Positions 16,874 through 24,102 of a stretch of 64,000 nt of DNA are shown in pieces. The stretch's first letter is position 1. The number at the start of each line of letters is the position of its first letter. Source of the stretch: Calothrix anomala FACHB-343 (GTDB lineage Bacteria > Cyanobacteriota > Cyanobacteriia > Cyanobacteriales > Nostocaceae); NCBI RefSeq assembly GCF_014696435.1, contig NZ_JACJQG010000021.1:1-64000 (forward strand), read 5' to 3'. The position numbers and the translations under genes are program-made. The notes under the pieces were generated by a model. That model was not told where the DNA came from. It ran no database searches and saw only the letters and a list, made by a program, of their open reading frames with translations.

Positions 16874-17563
16874 TTAAAAACGCTCAACCCAAGGACGTAA
16901 TTCTACTTCCCATGTCCAAGCGCTGCGGGGTTGATTTAAGATGTTGAGGTAAGTTTGAGCGATCGCATCTGGATCGAGAGTACTATCTGGGTTATCTGCT
17001 GGATCTTGCCGTTCTGCGGCACGAATTACACCATCAATGACAAAATGCGCTACGTGAATATTCTTAAGTGCTAATTCCCTGGCAATGCTTTGAGCTAAAC
17101 CTCTCAAGGCAAATTTACCCATTGCAAACGGTGCAGATTGCGGGTAACCTTTAATACTCGCGGAAGCTCCGGTAAAAAATATCGCCCCTCCTCCTTGCTG
17201 TAACATTCTTTTAGCAGCAGCTTGGGCAACAAGAAACCCTCCATAAGCAGTAATTTCTAAAGTCTTAGCAACTTCGCTAGGTTCGAGTTCAATTAAAGGC
17301 CCTCGTACTCGAAAACTGGGATTGTAAACAACTACTGTCGGAGTACCAAGTTGATTTTCAACATCGCTAAATAACTGGTTTACTTCCTCTGGTTTTGCAG
17401 CATCAGCAGCGAAGCTAACTGCACCTATTTCATTACTCAGCTGTGTCAGTTTCTCAATGGTGCGAGCTGCTAGGGCGATTTTCAGTCCTGATTTGGCAAA
17501 TAAACGGGCAATAGAGGCGCTTAATCCATTACCTGCTCCGACTATTAAAGCTGTTTTTGGCAT
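16874..17563 (-). CDS. SDR-family oxidoreductase with Phe at the usual catalytic Tyr
   Basis: 229 residues with a Rossmann fold: VGAGNGLSASIARLFAKSG at the N-terminus (glycine-rich NAD(P) loop) and the FFTGASASIKGYPQSAPFAMGKFALRGLAQS segment. In classical SDRs this holds S and YxxxK; here the tetrad reads FAMGK, so Lys remains but Tyr is Phe. A clade of SDRs with F/A in this place exists, so activity may differ from standard alcohol/ketone reductases. AAGGA precedes the ATG. It belongs to the same-strand redox series between nitroreductase and GST. Confidence 0.85.
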   Translation of the reverse strand: MPKTALIVGAGNGLSASIARLFAKSGLKIALAARTIEKLTQLSNEIGAVSFAADAAKPEEVNQLFSDVENQLGTPTVVVYNPSFRVRGPLIELEPSEVAKTLEITAYGGFLVAQAAAKRMLQQGGGAIFFTGASASIKGYPQSAPFAMGKFALRGLAQSIARELALKNIHVAHFVIDGVIRAAERQDPADNPDSTLDPDAIAQTYLNILNQPRSAWTWEVELRPWVERF

Positions 17564-17678
17564 AGGTGCAATTTTCCTTGACGGGTGAAATTTGATGAGC
17601 TAGGGAAAAATGTTAAACCTGCAATGAGCCAGCTATGATGAAGCGAACCACGCGCCAAAAAATAAAGGATTGTTGAAT

Positions 17679-17719
17679 GTTGACTGTTGACTGTTAACAG
17701 TTAACCGTCAACAGTCAAC
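17679..17719. repeat. Inverted heptamer array forming a hairpin
   Basis: GTTGACTGTTGAC (17679-17691) is the exact reverse complement of GTCAACAGTCAAC (17707-17719), and GTTAAC palindromes occupy the centre. It is built from CAACAGT-type heptamers. It lies between the nitroreductase and SDR genes and could act as a transcription attenuator or RNA-stability element. Confidence 0.6.
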
Positions 17720-17736
17720 TTTATTATCGCTAAGAA

Positions 17737-18402
17737 TTACCCCTGATAAGCATTACCGATTCTGTCTACAGATACGTTAGCAGATAAAGGTAAACGACCA
17801 GGATTAAGGCGTGGTTCTGCGGCATAGCCAACAGGTACAATAACTGCGATCGCTAAATCTGGATCTTCTGCTGCACCAATTACTGCTTTCACTTGATCCT
17901 CAATCCAACCATTCATAAAACAGGTGGATAATCCTAAGCTTTCGGCTGCAAGTACTAAATGGGTAGCAGCAATGATTGCATCTTTGATCGCATATTCGCG
18001 TCGCTTGTCTCCTAAACCAGCTTGGAATTGCGGGATAGCATTTTTAAAATAGTTGACTGTACCTTCATTCCAGGCACCAGTTTTCAGTGCTTCTTCGTAA
18101 ATTGGGGTTAAATCTTTTTCTCCAGCATTCGGATCGGCTGCAAACACAAATGTCACGGGTGCTTGGATAATTTGTTTTTGATTCCAAGACGCAGCTGCTA
18201 AAGCTGCTTTTTGTGCTTCATCTTGCACCAAAATAATTTGCCAAGCTTGGATATTAAAACTACTAGGTGCGGCTACGGTTAATTCTACTAGTTGCTTGAG
18301 TAGTTCTGGGGCTATGGGGTCTGATTTAAAAGTCTTAATAGAACGACGCTGAACAATAGCAGTGGGTACATCTAGGATTTGAGTAGGTGCGATCGCGCTC
18401 AT
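17737..18402 (-). CDS. Nitroreductase family protein
   Basis: 221 residues. Typical FMN-binding nitroreductase pattern: IVQRRSIKTFKSDPI at the N-terminus, AAPSSFNIQAWQIILVQD (flavin contact), a helical middle, and AATHLVLAAESLGLSTCFMNGW and VIVPVGYAAEP near the end. The family reduces nitroaromatics, quinones or flavins with NAD(P)H. CAGGAGAA precedes the ATG at 18402. An inverted repeat GCTATC/GATAGC lies about 30 nt upstream and may mark a separate promoter or operator. The gene is part of the redox series beginning with thioredoxin. Confidence 0.92.
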   Translation of the reverse strand: MSAIAPTQILDVPTAIVQRRSIKTFKSDPIAPELLKQLVELTVAAPSSFNIQAWQIILVQDEAQKAALAAASWNQKQIIQAPVTFVFAADPNAGEKDLTPIYEEALKTGAWNEGTVNYFKNAIPQFQAGLGDKRREYAIKDAIIAATHLVLAAESLGLSTCFMNGWIEDQVKAVIGAAEDPDLAIAVIVPVGYAAEPRLNPGRLPLSANVSVDRIGNAYQG

Positions 18403-18507
18403 GAGATTCTCCTGATTGTTGAAGTTGCTATCCAGTGATAGCGATTCTTATTATCGGTCTAAATGCTTTTTTGGTGTAAAAGGTTGCCACCCATTACGCC
18501 AAAGCAA

Positions 18508-19623
18508 TTATAAACTCACGGCTGGTTCGTTTGCAGGCGACCAAAAAGGATAATCTGTATATCCCTTTTCCCCGCCACCATAGAAGCTTTCAGGAATTGG
18601 CTGATTTAAAGGTGCATTTAAAGCCAAACGTCGCGGTAAATCGGGATTAGCAATAAATAAAGTGCCAAAAGCGATTAAATCAGCTTGTTGATTCGCCAAA
18701 ACCGCATTACCTTTTTCCGCCGTATAACCACTACAGACAATAAGTGTTCCTGTATACCTTTCTCTGAGATAATCCGTTGGTACTGCTGTTCCGCCATGTC
18801 TGATATCTGCGTCTGTGGATTCAATCAGATGCAGATAAGCTAAATCAAATTGGCTCAATACTTGCGCTGTATATCCAAAAGTTTCTAAAGGATTAGAGTC
18901 ACGCATATCGTTAAATGTCCCGCTAGGGGAAAGGCGAACTCCTACCCGTTTACTATCCCAAACGCTGGTAACAGCCTCGACAATTTCTCGTAAAAACCGG
19001 ACGCGGTTCTCAATACTACCGCCATACTCATCTGTTCTTTGATTCGTACCATCACGGAGAAACTGGTCAATTAAATAACCATTAGCTGCATGAATTTCGA
19101 CGCCATCAAACCCCGCCGCTAGAGCATTTACTGCTGCTTGACGGTACTGTTCCACAATCACCGGAATCTCGGAAGTTTCCAAAGCGCGGGGAGTAACAAA
19201 AGGTTTTAATCCTTCAAAAGTTAATGCTTGACCTTCTTGAGGTGCGATCGCTGAAGGTGCAATAGGTAATTCGCCATTTGGTTGCAAATCAGGGTGAGAA
19301 ATCCTGCCTACATGCCACAGTTGCAGAAAAATTCTACCACCCTGTTGATGTACAGCATCCGTTACCAACTTCCAACCCGCCACCTGTTCTGGTGAATGAA
19401 TTCCTGGTGTATTTGGATACCCCTGTCCTTGGGGTGAAATTTGAGTTGCTTCTGCAATAATCAATCCAGCCGAAGCACGTTGCACATAGTATGTAGCATT
19501 TAACTCATGTGGTACATTGCCCTGACCGGCTCTTTGCCTAGTCAAGGGAGCCATAACTATGCGATTGGGCAGTTCTAAGTCACCCAATTGATAAGGAGAG
19601 AACAAGTTAATACTATTATTCAT
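18508..19623 (-). CDS. nemA: Old Yellow Enzyme family alkene reductase
   Basis: 371 residues of a TIM-barrel OYE. Signature parts: LPNRIVMAPLTRQRAGQGNVP (FMN contact), LQLWHVGRISHPD, GFDGVEIHAANGYLIDQFLRDGTNQRTDEYGGSIENR with the His-Asn substrate pair and downstream Tyr, and ADLIAFGTLFIANPDLPRRL. These enzymes reduce activated C=C bonds and nitro esters with NADPH. The gene symbol is by similarity to NemA. It stands between thioredoxin and nitroreductase. No strong Shine-Dalgarno is seen. A repeat-filled gap of 220 bp separates it from trxA, so a single transcript is possible but not shown. Confidence 0.92.
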   Translation of the reverse strand: MNNSINLFSPYQLGDLELPNRIVMAPLTRQRAGQGNVPHELNATYYVQRASAGLIIAEATQISPQGQGYPNTPGIHSPEQVAGWKLVTDAVHQQGGRIFLQLWHVGRISHPDLQPNGELPIAPSAIAPQEGQALTFEGLKPFVTPRALETSEIPVIVEQYRQAAVNALAAGFDGVEIHAANGYLIDQFLRDGTNQRTDEYGGSIENRVRFLREIVEAVTSVWDSKRVGVRLSPSGTFNDMRDSNPLETFGYTAQVLSQFDLAYLHLIESTDADIRHGGTAVPTDYLRERYTGTLIVCSGYTAEKGNAVLANQQADLIAFGTLFIANPDLPRRLALNAPLNQPIPESFYGGGEKGYTDYPFWSPANEPAVSL

Positions 19624-19670
19624 TGCTCAAATTTTGAGTATAAACAATTCAGCCATAGTTTGGGAAGGAA

Positions 19671-19741
19671 GCAGGGGTGCAGAGGAAGCAGAGGAGGCAG
19701 AGGAGGCAGAGGGTGCAGAGGAAGCAGAGGGTGCAGAGGGG
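19671..19741. repeat. 9-bp tandem repeat (GGAGGCAGA/GGGTGCAGA/GGAAGCAGA)
   Basis: About seven units of a 9-bp motif of the form GGNNGCAGA occupy the gap between the OYE and thioredoxin genes. It is purine-rich on the top strand. No gene is supported here. Confidence 0.7.
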
Positions 19742-19752
19742 GTAAATAAATC

Positions 19753-19839
19753 AATGCCCAATGCCCAATGCCCAATGCCCAATGCCCAATGCCCCATGCC
19801 CCATGCCCAATGCCCCATGCCCCATGCCCCATGCCCATT
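19753..19839. repeat. Long heptamer array (TGCCCAA/TGCCCCA)
   Basis: About twelve units, the longest heptamer array in the window. It ends 5 nt before the thioredoxin stop codon, so transcripts from trxA into the OYE gene would carry it. Confidence 0.85.
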
Positions 19840-19843
19840 AACT

Positions 19844-20170
19844 TTAAGAAATATACTGCGCTAACGTCTTGGCTAACGTGGTTTTAGGCACCGCACCCAC
19901 AACCGTATCGACTTGTCGTCCACCCTTAAATACCATTAACGTAGGGATACTCCGAATACCATAATGGCTGGCAACAGTAGGATTTTGATCTGTGTTCAAT
20001 TTCACTACTTTTACCTGTCCATCGTATTCGCTAGCGACCTCATCGACAACCGGAGCTACCATTCTGCAAGGGCCGCACCAAGGTGCCCAAAAGTCAACTA
20101 GGACAGGAACTTGGCTTTCTAGAACTTCTTGCTTAAATGTGGCTTCCGTGACACTTGTAACGGATGACAT
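19844..20170 (-). CDS. trxA: Thioredoxin
   Basis: 108 residues, full thioredoxin fold: [24 protein letters not shown] with the redox pair C32/C35, [22 protein letters not shown] with the cis-Pro. The AGGAGG seven bases before the ATG is a near-ideal ribosome binding site. It reads away from a divergent ArsR regulator, and a perfect 9-3-9 palindrome lies between the two. It therefore probably heads an inducible redox unit rather than being the constitutive housekeeping thioredoxin. Confidence 0.97.
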   Translation of the reverse strand: MSSVTSVTEATFKQEVLESQVPVLVDFWAPWCGPCRMVAPVVDEVASEYDGQVKVVKLNTDQNPTVASHYGIRSIPTLMVFKGGRQVDTVVGAVPKTTLAKTLAQYIS

Positions 20171-20194
20171 AATTGTCCTCCTAATTTAATTCTA

Positions 20195-20215
20195 TTATTC
20201 GATATTATCGAATAA
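20195..20215. promoter_or_regulatory. Perfect inverted-repeat operator between trxA and arsR-type gene
   Basis: TTATTCGAT (20195-20203), 3-nt spacer ATT, ATCGAATAA (20207-20215). Size, symmetry and AT-rich arms match operators of ArsR/SmtB repressors. It lies 25 nt upstream of the trxA start and 36 nt upstream of the regulator start, so one dimer could control both genes. Confidence 0.75.
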
Positions 20216-20250
20216 GTAAAATATAAGCCATTTTATGAGATAGTGCAACT

Positions 20251-20604
20251 ATGAGATTTTTGTATCATCCAGACCGAAAAGATATAACATTAGCGGGAGT
20301 GCTATACGCCTTAGGCGATCCGGTGAGGCTAGAAATTGTGCGGCTGTTAGCTACCAAGGGGGAGCAATGCTGTGCGGGGTTTGATTTTGCGATCGCCAAA
20401 TCCACAATGTCCAATCATTTTAAAATTTTACGGGAGTCAGGCGTAGTACTGACCCATAAAGAAGGAACGCAGCACATCAACCAATTGCGGCGAGAAGATT
20501 TAGAAGCCAGATTCCCCGGATTACTAGATGCAGTCTTGCAATCAGCCCAACCATTAAATATTTGTGCCACAGCAGGTAAGCAGGTATTGGGGCATAGGGT
20601 ATAG
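20251..20604 (+). CDS. ArsR-family transcriptional regulator
   Basis: 117 residues, winged helix: LAGVLYALGDPVRLEIVRLLA, then the recognition helix region KSTMSNHFKILRESGVV and wing THKEGTQHINQLR. Cysteines C40, C41 and C105 are positioned to sense oxidants, electrophiles or metals by thiol chemistry; the typical CXC metal motif is absent, so redox or electrophile sensing is more likely than arsenic or zinc sensing. It is divergent from trxA and the following redox genes across a palindromic operator, which makes these its probable targets. The specific inducer cannot be read from the sequence. Confidence 0.88.
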   Translation: MRFLYHPDRKDITLAGVLYALGDPVRLEIVRLLATKGEQCCAGFDFAIAKSTMSNHFKILRESGVVLTHKEGTQHINQLRREDLEARFPGLLDAVLQSAQPLNICATAGKQVLGHRV

Positions 20605-20638
20605 GGCATAAGGGGGACAAGGAGGATAAATGAAAATT

Positions 20639-20662
20639 GTAGAGACGCGATTAATCGCGTCT
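20639..20662. repeat. GACGCGATTAATCGCGTC palindrome overlapping the creatininase gene end
   Basis: TGTAGAGACGCGATTAATCG continues to 20662. The palindrome overlaps the final codons and stop of the minus-strand creatininase gene, encoding its terminal -RRD and TAA. Confidence 0.8.
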
Positions 20663-21454
20663 AATTGGTTGAAAGTGATAAATGTCACGTATGACTTGTA
20701 CCCAGCCATCGGAAAGGGATTCGAGAATGCGATCGCCTTTTTCTTTGGTAGCGGTTGTAGCATCGCCAATCACACCAGTTTTACTGATATCTTTTGTTAC
20801 CCAAGCTACGGGTAATTGACCTTCCCAACTCAGCAATGTACTTTGTGGTTGTTCTGGTGGATACTCAGCGACAACTTTATCAAGTTTTACTTGCTCCGGT
20901 AACAGTGCCAACATTAAACTCGTTTCCGCATCACCGGCGTGCATACCTAACTTAGCTTCTTTAGGAGTTAGCAATTCCTTGGTAATATTAGGCGCACGCC
21001 AGGTAAACAAGGGAAATACCGATAAATCACCATATTTAACATGTAAATCCCGCGCCGCCATTTGCATAACTTGCGGCTGTCCCCCGTGGGAGTTCATCAA
21101 AACTAATTTTCTAAATCCAGCCCGGTAAATACTTTCTCCCACCTCCATAATTGTGGCTGTGAGAGTTTCTGTACTCAAGGTAATAGTGCCGGGAAAATGC
21201 CAATGTTCGTTAGATTTACCATAGTTAATACTGGGCAAGGCATAAGCCGGAATGCTAGAGTCAAGTTTTGCCAAAGCTTTCCCCAACACCCCAACCCCAA
21301 TAGCCGCATCCACAATTAGCGGCAAATGGGGGCCGTGTTGTTCAATTGCACCTACAGGTTGAATAATTACTACATTTTCCTTATTTGGCATCTCTTGGAT
21401 ATCAGTCCAACTCAGGTAAGGAAAAAAGCGTTCTGGGGGTATGAAGCTATGCAT
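20651..21454 (-). CDS. Creatininase family amidohydrolase
   Basis: 267 residues. Metal-binding and core motifs of the creatininase/FAPy-hydrolase family: QPVGAIEQHGPHLPLIVDAAIG (E, H, D ligands), NEHWHFPGTITLS, LVLMNSHGGQPQVM and MHAGDAETSLMLAL. These enzymes hydrolyse cyclic or linear amides; the actual substrate in cyanobacteria is unsettled. The last residues (IRRD) and the stop codon are supplied by a palindromic intergenic repeat, so the C-terminus appears altered by repeat insertion. The ATG at 21454 opens the conserved MHSFIPPERFFPYLSW. It is convergent with the arsR-type gene. Confidence 0.9.
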   Translation of the reverse strand: MHSFIPPERFFPYLSWTDIQEMPNKENVVIIQPVGAIEQHGPHLPLIVDAAIGVGVLGKALAKLDSSIPAYALPSINYGKSNEHWHFPGTITLSTETLTATIMEVGESIYRAGFRKLVLMNSHGGQPQVMQMAARDLHVKYGDLSVFPLFTWRAPNITKELLTPKEAKLGMHAGDAETSLMLALLPEQVKLDKVVAEYPPEQPQSTLLSWEGQLPVAWVTKDISKTGVIGDATTATKEKGDRILESLSDGWVQVIRDIYHFQPIRRD

Positions 21455-21516
21455 TTGATTAATCTCGCGTCCTTTTTATCTTACCTGCGGGCAGGGGGAC
21501 AAGGGGGACACTTGTA

Positions 21517-21593
21517 CAGACGCGATTCATCGCGTCTCTGCCCAATGCCCAATGCCCAATGCCCAATGCCCTATGCCCAATGCCCAATGCCCA
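21517..21593. repeat. GACGCGATTCATCGCGTC palindrome followed by heptamer array
   Basis: The palindrome at 21517-21540 is fused to about seven TGCCCAA units up to 21593, mirroring the order at 14967-15018 in the opposite orientation. It lies upstream of the creatininase gene. Confidence 0.8.
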
Positions 21594-21654
21594 TTTTCCA
21601 CCAAGTTTAATTTTTTTGGAAAATGTGATCTAGAATACCGACTATAAATTGAAC

Positions 21655-21745
21655 GGATGATATCGTTTAGTTGTGTGTGAGGAGCAAGTTAAAACGAAAA
21701 ACACCCGGGGTGGAAACACGGCAACACTCCCAGGTGTTTTTTGTT
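21655..21745 (+). ncRNA. Yfr2/Cyano-1-type small RNA
   Basis: A TATAAA box at 21643-21648 could give a transcript from about 21655. It contains GTGTGAGGAG (21675-21684), then a terminal stem: AACACC (21700-21705) pairs with GGTGTT (21733-21738), with GGGG/CTCCC pairing inside and a loop carrying GGAAACA, followed by TTTTTTGTTT. The GGAAACA loop and 3' terminator match what is known of the Yfr2 family of abundant cyanobacterial RNAs. The upstream decamer is the exact complement of ten bases of the conserved unpaired Yfr1 motif ACUCCUCACAC. No open frame overlaps. Strand could in principle be reversed, but the loop motif and T-run favour plus. Confidence 0.68.
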
Positions 21746-21807
21746 TCATATACAAGAAATATATTTTACAAAGAATAAGCAAGGCAATCGCGACATTTAA
21801 CTTCACC

Positions 21808-21955
21808 AGGACTTAAGCAAAAATTGCCAAAAAGCTTAATTTATGGAACCGCCCTTCGGGTTCAGCAGTTCGCAATCGACGCAAAGCGCCAAGACTGCGG
21901 CTGCTTCACCAAGACGCCAAGAACGCCAAGAGTTCATAGAGTGTGCGTAAGTCCT
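21808..21955. repeat. Repeat element with AGGACTTA(C)GCA termini
   Basis: AGGACTTAAGCA (21808-21819) and TGCGTAAGTCCT (21944-21955) are imperfect inverted ends. The interior carries GCCAAGACGCCAAGAACGCC-type direct repeats. Similar ends occur at 22882-23027 and single ends at about 9320 and 30650. Confidence 0.5.
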
Positions 21956-21960
21956 ATTCA

Positions 21961-22857
21961 CTAAATTTGAGAGTAGGTTAACTCCCGAATTACCTTGAGA
22001 AATTCCTGTAAAACGGGCGATGAATCTTCTCGTCGCCAAACAACGACAATCTCGCGAGAGAAATCAGCACCTTGGATTGGGCGATAAACTACGCCTGTAC
22101 GTTGTAGATTTTGCACGTTGCTAGGTAACAGTGCAACTCCCATACCGCCAGCAACTAAACTGAGAACAGTAATTGTCCAAGTTGCTTCTTGGACAACTTT
22201 AGGGAAAAAACCAGCTTGCTGACAGAGGTTAATAATTTCTGTATAGGAAGGGACAATTTCTGGGGAAGGTAGCACAAAAGGTTCGTTAGCCATCGCAGCG
22301 AGAGGAATTTCTGCTAGATTGGCGAGGGGATGGCTAGCGGGTAATGCAATCACTAAGGATTCGCGGACAATGGGTAAATAACTCAAGTGAGAATCTTGTT
22401 GATGGGAATGGGATAAACGATCGAATGCGACATCGAGACGACGATTGAGGAGTTCTTGAATTTGTTCGGAACCTGTGAGTTCGCGCAATATAAGTTTGAC
22501 ATGGGGAAAGCGATCGCGAAATGTGCGCAACATCTCCGGAAGCACGCTATTAGCCACAGAACTATTGGTTCCGATGATTAACTGGCCAATTTCGCCGCGA
22601 CTCGCCCTTTGCGTTTGAAAAATCGCTTGTTCTAGTTGATTTAAAACTAATCTCGCTTCTTCTAAAAATACTTGTCCTGCAGATGTAAGTTGTAAAGGGC
22701 GCTTTTTGCGATCGAATAATTTAACACCAATTTCGGCTTCTAAAGCGCTAATCTGTTGACTGAGGGGAGGTTGCGCTATATGCAGACGTTGAGCTGCGTA
22801 GCTAAAGTTTTTTTCTTCAGCCACAGCAATAAAGTAGCGCAAATGTCGAAGTTCCAT
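21961..22857 (-). CDS. LysR-family transcriptional regulator
   Basis: 298 residues. N-terminal winged helix MELRHLRYFIAVAEEKNFSYAAQRLHIAQPPLSQQISALEAEIGVKLFDR (1-50) then the effector-binding domain (about 90-290) with PEMLRTFRDRFPHVKLIL and LDVAF. It is closest in style to CatR/BenM-like members with the HIAQPPLSQQI helix. It is divergent from aspartoacylase with a 316-bp gap that holds a MITE-like element, so any classic LysR autoregulatory site has been separated from one of the genes. GGGGAAG precedes the ATG. Target and inducer unknown. Confidence 0.93.
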   Translation of the reverse strand: MELRHLRYFIAVAEEKNFSYAAQRLHIAQPPLSQQISALEAEIGVKLFDRKKRPLQLTSAGQVFLEEARLVLNQLEQAIFQTQRASRGEIGQLIIGTNSSVANSVLPEMLRTFRDRFPHVKLILRELTGSEQIQELLNRRLDVAFDRLSHSHQQDSHLSYLPIVRESLVIALPASHPLANLAEIPLAAMANEPFVLPSPEIVPSYTEIINLCQQAGFFPKVVQEATWTITVLSLVAGGMGVALLPSNVQNLQRTGVVYRPIQGADFSREIVVVWRREDSSPVLQEFLKVIRELTYSQI

Positions 22858-22881
22858 CGCTTCCCCAAACCACTATTATTT

Positions 22882-23027
22882 TAGGACTTATGCAAGTGTC
22901 ATATTTTTTTCGTTTAGGTTGTCAAGAGTCAAAAGTCCAAAGTCCAAAAAACCTTAATTTTTGACTATTGACCCTTGACCCTGGACTCTTAGACCAGAAG
23001 ATAATTGTGCCAGTTGCGTAAGTCCTA
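22882..23027. repeat. MITE-like element between LysR and aspartoacylase genes
   Basis: TAGGACTTATGCAA (22882-22895) and TTGCGTAAGTCCTA (23014-23027) are 14-bp terminal inverted repeats with one mismatch. The interior has AAAGTCC and TTGACCC heptamers in opposite orientation (GAGTC near 22926 and GACTC near 22984), so the whole unit can fold back. It is 146 bp, non-coding, and likely a non-autonomous transposable repeat. Confidence 0.6.
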
Positions 23028-23173
23028 TATTTATTACTATATTTTTTATATATAGTGTACTTGTGCAAAAAATATCTTAAATATAGTTGCTTTCCCTTAT
23101 ATTGACAAATAGAGACTATTGAGCAAGATTCATCCCAAGAACGTCTCAGGTTATCGGGGTAATCAGTAGGAAT

Positions 23174-24073
23174 ATGAGCAAAATTAAGCGTGTTGTAATT
23201 GTTGGTGGAACTCACGGAAATGAAGTCACCGGAATTTATCTAGTTAAAAAATTTGAGCGATCGCCTCATTTAATTCAGCGTTCAAGTTTTGAGAGTCGGA
23301 CATTGATCGCCAATCCTAAAGCGAGTGCGATCGGTAAAAGATACGTAGATACAGATTTAAATCGCTGTTTTCTCCGCGAAGATTTAGAAAACCCAAATTT
23401 GGCTAGTTATGAAGCGCAACAAGCCAAATTAATTCATCAAACTTTTGGCTTGCAAGGTAGTCAGCCAGCAGATTTTGTGATTGATTTACATAGTTCTACA
23501 GCTAATATGGGGCTGACTATTATTTTAGGTAATGAGAATTCATTAAATCTGCATTTAGGAGCTTATTTGACATCAATAAGTCCTAAAGTAAATATCCTAT
23601 TTTCTACCAGTCAACAAAAGTTCAGACCTCACTTAGATTCAATTTGTGAATTTGGCTGTACCTTAGAAGTTGGTGCAGTTGCGCAAAATGTTTTAAATGC
23701 TGCATTATTTCAAGAAACTGAAACAATTATTCACGCTATTTTAGATTATTTAGAAGCTCATAATCAGGGAACAGCACCGCCTGTAAAAGATAATATCAAC
23801 GTTTATCACAGCATTGAAACCATCGACTATCCCCGAAATGAGATAGGAGAAATTGAAGCAATGATTCATCCAAAACTACAATTTCAGGATTATCAACCAT
23901 TGCATCCGGGAGAGCCGATATTTTTAAATTTTGAGGGTAAAGAAATAGTTTATGCAGGAGAATCTACAGTGTATCCTGTTTTCATCAATGAAGCAGCTTA
24001 TTATGAAAAAGGAATTGCAATGTGTATAACGCAATTAAGCAAGATAAATATTAATAATCAGAGACGCGATTAA
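23174..24073 (+). CDS. Aspartoacylase / succinylglutamate desuccinylase-type zinc hydrolase
   Basis: 299 residues. Zinc ligands H14 and E17 in GGTHGNEVTG and H106 in VIDLHSST, with the substrate-binding DTDLNRCF and a catalytic Glu in CTLEVGAVAQ. This is the AspA branch of the M14-like carboxypeptidase fold, hydrolysing N-acetylaspartate or related N-acyl amino acids. The ATG at 23174 follows AGGAAT. The C-terminus ends NNQRRD with the final RRD and stop encoded by the same palindromic repeat that ends the creatininase gene, so native sequence has probably been replaced. LysR is divergent upstream. Confidence 0.9.
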   Translation: MSKIKRVVIVGGTHGNEVTGIYLVKKFERSPHLIQRSSFESRTLIANPKASAIGKRYVDTDLNRCFLREDLENPNLASYEAQQAKLIHQTFGLQGSQPADFVIDLHSSTANMGLTIILGNENSLNLHLGAYLTSISPKVNILFSTSQQKFRPHLDSICEFGCTLEVGAVAQNVLNAALFQETETIIHAILDYLEAHNQGTAPPVKDNINVYHSIETIDYPRNEIGEIEAMIHPKLQFQDYQPLHPGEPIFLNFEGKEIVYAGESTVYPVFINEAAYYEKGIAMCITQLSKININNQRRD

Positions 24074-24085
24074 TCGCGTCTGTAC
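24059..24085. repeat. GACGCGATTAATCGCGTC palindrome at the aspartoacylase stop
   Basis: CAGAGACGCGATTAATCGCG (24059-24078) and on to 24085. The stop codon TAA of the aspartoacylase is the centre of the palindrome. Confidence 0.8.
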
Positions 24086-24102
24086 AATTGTGAATTAAAT
24101 AG

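Noticed and set aside
19620-19864. Several overlapping open frames in the trxA-OYE gap
   Set aside because: All are translations of the 9-bp and 7-bp tandem repeats.
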